Below, piece by piece: positions 1 through 5,486 of a DNA stretch of 6,054 nucleotides. The position numbers and the translations under genes are program-made. The first letter of the stretch is position 1. Each line of letters starts with the position of its first letter. Source of the DNA: CAYSLC01 sp964431545. GTDB lineage: Bacteria > Desulfobacterota > Desulfobacteria > Desulfobacterales > JAABSP01. The DNA lies in the NCBI GenBank assembly GCA_964431545.1, contig CAYSLC010000284.1:1-6054 (forward strand), written 5' to 3'. The notes beneath the pieces are model-generated. The model searched no databases, had not been told where the DNA came from, and saw only the letters and a program-made list of their open reading frames with translations.

Positions 1-526
1 CGAAGATGGTCAGGACCATGGTCAGCTTCACCACCAGGTTCCGGGCCCGCTTGAACCCCAGCCACTCCAGGGGGGCTGGGGTGAACTCGATGAACAGGAC
101 CGTCAGGTAGAGAGCCACGCAGGCGCCCACCTCGAAGAGCAGGGAGGTGGTCCCCGATTGCATGATGAAGGGATAGGGGAGCCGCCAGGGCCGCCCCACA
201 TCGTAGTGGAGGGCGAAGACCACCAGGGCGTACCCCAGAAAGCCGGTGAGGATCGCCGGACGGACCGCGGAGTGGAACCGTTTCATGCCGAAGATGTAGA
301 CCGCCGCCGAGGTGACGTATCCGCCGGCGGCCAGGGCGACGCCCACCAGGAGGTCGAAGCCGATCCAGAGCCCCCAGGCCTGATAGTCGGACAGGTTGGT
401 GGTGGCGGCCAGCCCGCCGGTGAAGCGCAGGACGGTGATGACCAGGCCGATCACCAGAATGATCCCGGCAACGATATTGAACGGCGAAATCACCGGCTTG
501 TGATGTGTTGCAGCATCATGAGACAT
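1..526 (-). CDS. hmcC: HmcC-like NrfD/HybB-family integral membrane subunit (3' end cut by window edge)
   Basis: This is the first 175 codons of a polytopic membrane protein of the NrfD/PsrC/HybB family, the quinone-interacting membrane subunit of many respiratory complexes. About five hydrophobic segments are visible, near residues 17-37, 51-79, 92-108, 128-147 and from 165 to the edge. Family-like motifs are WGLWIGFDLLVGVALAAGGY (51-70), with an acidic D58 inside a helix, DVGRPWRLPYPF (109-120) and SLLFEVGACVALY (128-140), with E132. The start ATG shares one base with the hmcB stop (TGATG), and an AGGAGG ribosome site lies 7 nt upstream inside the end of hmcB, so translation is probably coupled. 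Following a 16-haem cytochrome and a four-cluster Fe-S protein, it is best read as HmcC. Taken alone, HybB or another NrfD paralogue would fit as well. Family members are usually about 380-400 residues, so over half is missing, beyond the left edge. Confidence 0.85.
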   Translation of the reverse strand, partial: MSHDAATHHKPVISPFNIVAGIILVIGLVITVLRFTGGLAATTNLSDYQAWGLWIGFDLLVGVALAAGGYVTSAAVYIFGMKRFHSAVRPAILTGFLGYALVVFALHYDVGRPWRLPYPFIMQSGTTSLLFEVGACVALYLTVLFIEFTPAPLEWLGFKRARNLVVKLTMVLTIF

Positions 527-1593
527 CAGGCATCCTCCTCGTCGCTCGGTTTCTTGGCGGCCTCTTCGGCCTCCGCCTTGGCTTTCTTGACCGCAGCCTC
601 AACCGCGGCCTCCTTCTCCTTCTTGGCCTTCTCCAGGGCCTGATTGAGCCGGGTCTCCGCCTCGGCCCTTGTGTCCGCCACGGCTTCGGTCACCGCCTCG
701 GCCCTCTCCTCGGCGGCGATCTTCTCCCGACGCTTGGAGACGGCGTAGATGCCGGTGAGGAGCACCGGCCAGAGACCCACCACCATGGGGACCGCTCCCA
801 GGGCGCCGGCGGTCAGCTCGGGGGCCGAGGTGGTGCCCAGGTCCTCCCGCTTTCCGACCTGACCGAAGGGGGCTCCGGAGAGATAGAGCCAGGCGGTCCC
901 CCCCATTTCGTGCTCGCCGTAGATGTGGTCCGCATACCGGTCGGGAAAGCTTCGGATCCGTTCCCGGGCGACACGGATGAGCGCCTCCCGGGTCCCGTAT
1001 GCCAGAGCCTCCGTGGGGCAGACCTCCACGCACCCCGGCAGCAGCCCCTCGACCAGCCTGGGGTAGCACATGGTGCACTTTTGAATCTTGGGGGTGAACG
1101 CCTCGTGGTACTCATAGGTGGGGATCTCGAAGGGGCAGGCCACCATGCAGTATCGACAGCCCACGCAGACGGTCTCGTCGTAGATCACGGCCCCGGTGGG
1201 GGTCTTGTCGAAGGCCCGGACGAAGCAGGCGGAGGCGCAGGCGGGCTCCAGGCAGTGGTTGCACCCCATGCGCCCGTAGACGGGCGGATTCTCTTTTCCG
1301 TTCGGATAGTATTTGTTGATCACCATGTAGGTGTTCCAGTGGGTCCTGCGGCGTTGCTCCAGGACGGTGAGGTCGTCGAAGGGCCGATCCGGCGGGGGCA
1401 GGTCGTTGACCCGGTTGCAGGCCGCCTCGCACCGCCGGCACCCGATGCATCGGGTGCTGTCGTAGAGTACCGCGCCGGACTCAGGATACCCCTCGAAATG
1501 CTTCGTGGACGCCGCGCGGGCGGAGGTGCAAAGGGCCGTGCTCATCCCCGCCGCGCCGGCCCAGCCGAGAAATCTTCTGCGTGATATGGACAT
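526..1593 (-). CDS. hmcB: HmcB-like Tat-exported 4x[4Fe-4S] ferredoxin subunit with C-terminal membrane helix
   Basis: A 355-residue periplasmic iron-sulfur electron relay of the HybA/HmcB type. Residues 4-10 read SRRRFLG, a twin-arginine motif, followed by a weakly hydrophobic Ala/Gly-rich stretch and a likely cleavage after ARA (about residue 27). Sixteen cysteines form four cluster sets: C49/52/55/59, C111/114/119/123, C143/146/149/153 and C173/176/188/192. This is the layout of four-cubane subunits that pair with NrfD-type membrane proteins. One hydrophobic segment (about 261-285) would anchor it and is followed by KRRE, so the tail should be cytoplasmic. Residues 286-355 are almost entirely Ala, Glu and Lys with heptad-like spacing, predicting a long charged helix. 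The start has an AAGAGGT ribosome site 7 nt upstream (complement of 1601-1607) and directly yields the Tat motif. It probably passes electrons between HmcA and HmcC. HybA is the main alternative name; the HmcA neighbour favours HmcB. Confidence 0.88.
   Translation of the reverse strand: MSISRRRFLGWAGAAGMSTALCTSARAASTKHFEGYPESGAVLYDSTRCIGCRRCEAACNRVNDLPPPDRPFDDLTVLEQRRRTHWNTYMVINKYYPNGKENPPVYGRMGCNHCLEPACASACFVRAFDKTPTGAVIYDETVCVGCRYCMVACPFEIPTYEYHEAFTPKIQKCTMCYPRLVEGLLPGCVEVCPTEALAYGTREALIRVARERIRSFPDRYADHIYGEHEMGGTAWLYLSGAPFGQVGKREDLGTTSAPELTAGALGAVPMVVGLWPVLLTGIYAVSKRREKIAAEERAEAVTEAVADTRAEAETRLNQALEKAKKEKEAAVEAAVKKAKAEAEEAAKKPSDEEDA
534..539 (-). promoter_or_regulatory. Ribosome binding site of hmcC inside the hmcB tail
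   Basis: AGGAGG on the minus strand lies 7 nt before the hmcC ATG and within the codons for the acidic end of HmcB. Together with the TGATG stop-start overlap it indicates translational coupling and suggests the two proteins are made in matched amounts. Confidence 0.7.
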
Positions 1594-1644
1594 GTCCGTT
1601 ACCTCTTCAATCCTTATATAAGATGGCCTCTCAAACCGGTTTTC
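1594..1644. other. hmcA-hmcB intergenic gap with two short palindromes
   Basis: The 51-bp gap carries two perfect 10-bp palindromes, CTTATATAAG (1613-1622) and AAACCGGTTT (1633-1642), whose centres are 20 bp apart. The hmcB ribosome site lies at 1601-1607. No U-run follows either palindrome in the direction of transcription, so no terminator is called. They may be chance, an RNA-processing site or protein-binding sites. Confidence 0.3.
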
Positions 1645-3333
1645 CTAGTCGGTCTTCTCCTTGTGACAACCCGTGCAGTCGACGGCCGCCGGCTTTTCGA
1701 TCCCCATGCGGCTGTGGCAATCCATGCACTGCCGGTGGTAGGCGCCCATCAGCCCGGGCATCAGCGGCTCCCGCTGGTCGAAGGGTTTGCCGTGGCAGTT
1801 GCCGCATCGGGGCGGCTTTTTGGCGGGGGGGCTGTTGTGGTGGCACCCCTGGCACAAGGTTCCGGGATCATCGTGGAAGTGGGCCGCCAGCTTGTCCTCC
1901 TTGGTCCCCCCCGCCAGGGCGGTGACGATCTTGCGGTGGGGCATCACGGCCGGCTCATACTCCTTGGCGATGGTCTTGATGGTCACCGTCTCCGGCACCG
2001 CTTCCATCGAATAGGTCTCCGTCACCGGCTCCCTTGCCGCCAGCACATCCCGGGCCAGCTCCTTCCGGGACTCCCCGGATTTCGCGGCCACGGTCTCCGC
2101 TCCGGTCATATGGCAGTTGGCGCAGAAGGCGGCCTCCTGCTTCCGGTTTTTGGGCATGAAACCGTGGCACCCGATACAGGCTTTTTTCTCCTGTTGCTTT
2201 TCATGGCAGCCGTTGCAGCTCGTCTCGGTGTCGAGCTGGTGCATGGCCTGTTCCAGGTTGACCTTCTCTCCCTTCGCGGAAGGGGTCAGGGTGTGGCAGC
2301 CCGCGCAGGACTTCATCTCCTCGTGGTGGCAGACCCGGCAGGTGTCGTTGTACCCCTCGTGGGCCTTGTGGTCGAAGGGGACCGCGGCCATCCGGGTCTC
2401 GATCCCATCGGCGGCCGCCTCCGATTCCGCGATCTTCACGAAGAGGGCGTCGGGCTGGTTCCGATCCATCCGGGGCACCGGATCGACCGTCTTGATCTTT
2501 TCCCGCATCTTTGGGTCGTGGCATCCGGCGCAGTGGTACGGCCCGGCGGTCCTGTGCTCCGCCTCGGTCTTCCGGTGGCAGTCGATGCAGGCCAGGTGGG
2601 AAGCCAGACGCATGGAAATCCGGTTGCGCTCGGTGGCCTCCCGGTGGCAGTACCGGCAGGAGCCCTCCTTCCCTTTGGCGTAGAAGAGGCGGTCCTTGAT
2701 CTCGTCGTACTTGTGGTGGCAGGCCCCGCAGACCTTCTTTTTTTGATCGTCCTTATGCGCCTCATCCGCCCCGACCTCCTTCTTCCGGGCCTTCACGTGG
2801 CGGTGGTGGAGGGACTTGTCGAGCCCCATGGGCGCGCGGATCTTCTCCACCGGCGGGGACTCGGTGTGGCACTCGCCGCAGGTGACGGGCCCGCTTCGAC
2901 GCCCTTCGTCGGCGGTCCGGTTGTGGCATCCGATGCACTCGTCGTGGTAGATGTCCATCACCTCCCGGCGGCCGGTGTCCTGGAGGCGCTTGAACTTGGG
3001 GGAGAGACGGTCGATCCGCTGGATGGCCGTCTCCAGGGTCTCGGGGATCACCTTGTAATTTTTGTCCGAAAGGTGGCAGGTCTTGCAGTCCTTGTCCTGC
3101 TTCTCCAGGGCCCGGGTGTGCTGGTCGTGGAGAAACCAGACCTCCGGCCGCTCCAGGTGGCCGAAGACCTTGAGGGTGTCGATGACGATCACGTCGGCCC
3201 GGGGCCCCTCCTTGGAAGCGGGTTCGGGGGCCTCGGAGGATGCCACCCCGTAGACCCGGACTCCAAAGAGCGAGAGCAGCGCGACGACAGCCAAGATTCC
3301 AGTCCATTGTACCAGCGATCTTCCCTTCTCCAT
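1645..3333 (-). CDS. hmcA: HmcA-like 16-haem high-molecular-weight cytochrome c
   Basis: A 562-residue multihaem cytochrome c that should act as a periplasmic electron wire between small cytochromes or hydrogenase and the membrane subunits. Sixteen CxxCH haem sites begin at residues 83, 133, 152, 202, 226, 249, 268, 332, 343, 373, 386, 404, 494, 510, 536 and 553. They fall in blocks of 3, 4, 5 and 4. The first haem of the last three blocks is CxxCHH (202, 332, 494), the signature of a complete cytochrome c3 module. This matches the known HmcA plan of one incomplete plus three complete c3 modules and one extra haem. Length also fits (about 550 residues). A hydrophobic segment at 11-24 acts as a Sec signal peptide or anchor. 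I chose the ATG at 3333 because AAGGA lies 7 nt upstream; an in-frame ATG at 3375 adds 14 residues but has no ribosome site. It lies 84 bp after rrf2 and 51 bp before hmcB. Confidence 0.93.
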   Translation of the reverse strand: MEKGRSLVQWTGILAVVALLSLFGVRVYGVASSEAPEPASKEGPRADVIVIDTLKVFGHLERPEVWFLHDQHTRALEKQDKDCKTCHLSDKNYKVIPETLETAIQRIDRLSPKFKRLQDTGRREVMDIYHDECIGCHNRTADEGRRSGPVTCGECHTESPPVEKIRAPMGLDKSLHHRHVKARKKEVGADEAHKDDQKKKVCGACHHKYDEIKDRLFYAKGKEGSCRYCHREATERNRISMRLASHLACIDCHRKTEAEHRTAGPYHCAGCHDPKMREKIKTVDPVPRMDRNQPDALFVKIAESEAAADGIETRMAAVPFDHKAHEGYNDTCRVCHHEEMKSCAGCHTLTPSAKGEKVNLEQAMHQLDTETSCNGCHEKQQEKKACIGCHGFMPKNRKQEAAFCANCHMTGAETVAAKSGESRKELARDVLAAREPVTETYSMEAVPETVTIKTIAKEYEPAVMPHRKIVTALAGGTKEDKLAAHFHDDPGTLCQGCHHNSPPAKKPPRCGNCHGKPFDQREPLMPGLMGAYHRQCMDCHSRMGIEKPAAVDCTGCHKEKTD

Positions 3334-3340
3334 GTCTTCA

Positions 3341-3345
3341 TCCTT
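3341..3345 (-). promoter_or_regulatory. Ribosome binding site that sets the hmcA start
   Basis: AAGGA on the minus strand lies 7 nt before the ATG at 3333. The upstream in-frame ATG at 3375 is preceded by an A/T-rich stretch with no purine-rich ribosome site. The shorter product also places its hydrophobic export segment close to the N-terminus (residues 11-24), as expected for a signal peptide. Confidence 0.65.
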
Positions 3346-3417
3346 CAAAGTTGAGTTCCGGATTGTTTTCTCCATTAAATTTTCGGATTATCCATACGAG
3401 GGCTTGAATCCGGCCCT

Positions 3418-3849
3418 TTATCCCCTTTGCGGCGCGGGCTCCTCGTCGAGGAGGTCCTGAAGGGTGGTGTCGTCATATACATCATGGATGGCCGAATCGA
3501 CCCGCCGCCAGAAGGACGAAAAGGCGCATCCATTTTTGTCGAAGGGGCACTTGCACCGGGAGACACAGGCCCTGCAGTGGAACGGGTCCGGCCGGTTGTC
3601 CAGAAAGCGGAGCACATCCCCCACCGTGATCCGGTCCGGCCGCGGCACCAGCGCGTATCCGCCGTGATACCCCCGCTTGGAGACCACAAAGCCGCTGCCC
3701 TTGAGTTGATGGAGGATGACCTCAAGGAACTTCCGGGGGATCGCCTGGGCCTCGGAGATGTCGGCCACCTTCCGAAGCCCCCTGCCCTGATGTTTGGCAA
3801 GGTCAAAGAGCGCGCGAAGCGCATATTGGTTCTTCTGTGTAACGAGCAT
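3418..3849 (-). CDS. rrf2: Rrf2-family transcriptional regulator, probably Fe-S or redox sensing
   Basis: A 143-residue cytoplasmic DNA-binding protein of the Rrf2 family (IscR, NsrR, RirA, CymR), whose founding member is encoded in the hmc operon of Desulfovibrio vulgaris. The N-terminus MLVTQKNQYALRALFDLAKH is the typical family opening. A winged helix-turn-helix follows: KVADISEAQAIPRKFLEVIL (27-46) as recognition region, then SKRGYHGGYAL (57-67) as the wing. The cysteine region has C92, C95, C99, C101 and C108, followed by FWRRV, matching the position of the three Fe-S ligands of IscR and NsrR but with two extra cysteines. No strong ribosome site precedes the ATG; the start rests on the family-typical N-terminus. 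It is the first gene of the minus-strand block, 84 bp before hmcA, and probably represses its own operon through the inverted repeat at 3891-3911. The true ligand of the cluster, if any, is not known. Confidence 0.9.
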   Translation of the reverse strand: MLVTQKNQYALRALFDLAKHQGRGLRKVADISEAQAIPRKFLEVILHQLKGSGFVVSKRGYHGGYALVPRPDRITVGDVLRFLDNRPDPFHCRACVSRCKCPFDKNGCAFSSFWRRVDSAIHDVYDDTTLQDLLDEEPAPQRG

Positions 3850-3867
3850 GGCACCATTTTCCCGAGT

Positions 3868-3897
3868 GTATTAGTCAAGAAAATGCGATTTTGTCAA
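3868..3897 (-). promoter_or_regulatory. Candidate sigma-70-type promoter of rrf2-hmcABC
   Basis: On the minus strand a consensus TTGACA (complement of 3892-3897) is followed after 16 bp by ACTAAT (3875-3870) or after 18 bp by TAATAC (3873-3868). Both -10 candidates are weak matches. The transcript would start only about 10-15 nt before the rrf2 ATG, giving a very short leader, in keeping with the lack of a good ribosome site there. Confidence 0.4.
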
Positions 3898-3911
3898 ACG
3901 GTTTTTGACAA
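3891..3911. promoter_or_regulatory. Perfect inverted repeat, candidate operator in the divergent region
   Basis: The arms TTGTCAAA (3891-3898) and TTTGACAA (3904-3911) are perfect 8-bp complements around a 5-bp centre CGGTT. The left arm, read on the minus strand, contains the TTGACA that would be the -35 box of rrf2. A repressor bound here would therefore block rrf2-hmc transcription. The size (21 bp) suits a dimeric regulator such as an Rrf2 protein. Binding by Rrf2 is inferred from position only; the response regulator is an alternative. Confidence 0.5.
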
Positions 3912-3953
3912 CGCGGACATTTTCCGCGCCTTTCGTCCGGGGGGAGGAATCTG

Positions 3954-3980
3954 TTGACGCTGCCTTCCGGACGTATTAAT
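3954..3980 (+). promoter_or_regulatory. Weak candidate promoter for the kinase-regulator pair
   Basis: TTGACG (3954-3959) resembles a -35 box and ATTAAT (3975-3980) a -10 box, but the 15-bp spacing is shorter than usual. This AT-rich patch lies in the correct part of the divergent region, about 75 bp before the kinase ATG. No -24/-12 sigma-54 signature was found here. Confidence 0.2.
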
Positions 3981-3992
3981 TGTTCGAAATCC

Positions 3993-4016
3993 GCGGGAAA
4001 CGCACAGAGTTCCCGC
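3993..4016. repeat. 7-bp inverted repeat in the kinase leader
   Basis: GCGGGAA (3993-3999) and TTCCCGC (4010-4016) are perfect complements separated by 10 nt. It lies downstream of the candidate kinase promoter and 40 bp before the kinase ATG. In RNA it could form a small leader hairpin; in DNA it could bind a dimeric regulator. There is no U-run after it, so it is not a terminator. Confidence 0.3.
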
Positions 4017-4043
4017 CCGTGTCGAACCCACCCATATCCAAGC

Positions 4044-4049
4044 AAGGAG
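4044..4049 (+). promoter_or_regulatory. Ribosome binding site that sets the kinase start
   Basis: AAGGAG lies 6 nt before the ATG at 4056. This start places the hydrophobic strand of the Rossmann-like domain directly at the N-terminus, so it is preferred over the TTG at 3954. Confidence 0.65.
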
Positions 4050-4055
4050 ACGACC

Positions 4056-5486
4056 ATGAATATCGCCATCGTGGGCGGCGGAAAAAAGGCCCTGACCCTG
4101 ATCGATCGGATCCAAGCCCATCCGTCCAACGTCCTCTCTCCGGAACTGGTGGCGGTCGCCCACCTGGGGGAAGGGGGATTCGGGCCGAAAGCGGTCCCGG
4201 CGGGGGTATCCGTGGCCCGGGAACCCGCCGAGGCGCTCACCCGGGAAGATATCGATCTCATCATCGATCTGTCCGAAGACCCCGAAGTCCGCGGGGAGAT
4301 CGAGGCCCGGAAGGGGCCGTCGACACCGATCATCGACGCCCAGGGCCTGCCCTTTTTCGAGGATCTCCTCCGCAGGGAGAGACCGCGTCCGGAACGCGGC
4401 TCCCCGCTCCAGAGCCGGGCCATGTTCGACGTGATCATGAACGAACTGATCCACGAGGACGTCATGGTCATCGCCTCGGACTACCGGGTCCTGGACATCA
4501 ACGACACCATGTTGCGCAAGCTGGGGCTCCGGCGGGACGAAGCCATCGGACGGTACTGCCACGAACTCACCCACCACCAGAACACGCCCTGCTCCGGCGA
4601 GGAGCACCCGTGTCCGTTGCTCCAGACAATGGACAGCCGCAAGCCGAGTCAGACCACCCACGTCCATCTCGACAAGGACAACGAAAAGATCTTCTACTCC
4701 ATCTCCTGTTACCCCCTGCTGGAGGAGGACCGGGTGGTTGGGGCCATCGAGATCAGCCGGGACATCACCAAGGACATCAACCTGCAAAAGCTGATGATGC
4801 AGCAGGAGAAGCTCGCCTCCATCGGCCGCCTTTCGGCCGGGGTGGCCCACGAGATCAACAACCCCCTGACCACCATCCTCACCACGGCCCTTCTGATCCA
4901 GGAGGACATCGAGGCGGAGGATCCCATGTTCGAGGATCTGGAGACCATCGCCCGGGAGACCCTCCGGTGCCGGAAGATCGTGACGAGCCTTCTCGACTTC
5001 GCGCGTCAGACCAAGCCGGAGAAGCGGGAGCACAACATCAACGACATCGTCCGGGAGAGCATCCTCCTGACCAAGAAGCAGGCCGCCTTCACCGATGTCA
5101 CGGTGGACTACAACATCTCCGGAGAGCTTCCGCCCCTCTACGTGGACAAGGGGCAGATCCAGCAGGCCCTGATCAATCTGGTCCTCAACGCGGTGGAGGC
5201 CACCGAGGCCGGGGGGGAGGTGACCGTTCAGACCCGTACGCCGGCATCCCGCAACGAGGTCCGGATTCTGATCCGGGATACGGGCCACGGCATCTCCCAG
5301 GAGGATCTGGACAACATCTTCGACCCCTTCTTCACCACCAAGGAGAGCGGCACCGGCCTGGGGCTGGCCATCACCCACGGGATCATCGAACAGCACGGCG
5401 GAACCATCGAGGTGGAGAGCACCGTGGGCCAGGGGACCACCTTCACCATCACCCTGCCCGCCGCCGAGAGCGGACAAAATGGCTGA
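4056..5486 (+). CDS. Soluble sensor histidine kinase: Rossmann-like domain, Cys-rich PAS, HisKA, HATPase
   Basis: A 476-residue two-component kinase without membrane helices, so it should sense a cytoplasmic signal. Residues 1-104 look like a Rossmann-type nucleotide-binding domain: strand NIAIVGGGKKA with G7-x-G9-x-x-A12, then LVAVAH, GVSVA, IDLIIDLS and TPIIDA strands. Residues about 122-240 are a PAS domain carrying C168, H169, H173, H174, C179, H184 and C186. The kinase core follows: H-box with phosphoacceptor H265 (GVAHEINNPL), N-box N374/N378, G1 box DTGHGI (408-413), F-box IFDPFFTTK (421-429) and G2 box GTGLGLAI (432-439). The start ATG has AAGGAG 6 nt upstream and begins exactly at the first strand. 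A TTG at 3954, also preceded by GGGGAGGA, would add 34 residues of unlikely composition. Its stop overlaps the response-regulator start by 8 nt, so the two form a pair. The signal and the targets are unknown; NtrB-like kinases are the closest general class. Confidence 0.9.
   Translation: MNIAIVGGGKKALTLIDRIQAHPSNVLSPELVAVAHLGEGGFGPKAVPAGVSVAREPAEALTREDIDLIIDLSEDPEVRGEIEARKGPSTPIIDAQGLPFFEDLLRRERPRPERGSPLQSRAMFDVIMNELIHEDVMVIASDYRVLDINDTMLRKLGLRRDEAIGRYCHELTHHQNTPCSGEEHPCPLLQTMDSRKPSQTTHVHLDKDNEKIFYSISCYPLLEEDRVVGAIEISRDITKDINLQKLMMQQEKLASIGRLSAGVAHEINNPLTTILTTALLIQEDIEAEDPMFEDLETIARETLRCRKIVTSLLDFARQTKPEKREHNINDIVRESILLTKKQAAFTDVTVDYNISGELPPLYVDKGQIQQALINLVLNAVEATEAGGEVTVQTRTPASRNEVRILIRDTGHGISQEDLDNIFDPFFTTKESGTGLGLAITHGIIEQHGGTIEVESTVGQGTTFTITLPAAESGQNG

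Noticed and set aside
158..643. Plus-strand open frame (161 codons) at the left end
   Set aside because: It lies opposite the hmcC start and hmcB tail. The composition switches abruptly with the gene beneath it and no ribosome site precedes it.
505..1584. Plus-strand open frame (359 codons) opposite hmcB
   Set aside because: Antisense to a gene with a Tat motif and four cysteine cluster sets. The product is Gly/Ala/Pro/His-rich with no recognisable motif.
1663..3354. Long plus-strand open frame (563 codons) opposite hmcA
   Set aside because: It is antisense to a gene with sixteen in-frame CxxCH sites. Its product is a low-complexity Val/Gly/Leu/His mixture with no domain, as expected opposite a GC-rich gene.
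3399..3417. Hairpin AGGGC/GCCCT just after the rrf2 stop, considered as a terminator
   Set aside because: The stem is only 5 bp with a 9-nt loop and no U-run follows in the direction of transcription. The downstream gene hmcA also lacks an obvious promoter of its own, so read-through is more likely.
3850..4055. Sigma-54 (-24/-12) promoter in the divergent region
   Set aside because: I looked for a TGGCAC-N5-TTGC pattern on both strands because the regulator is NtrC-type, but found no acceptable match.
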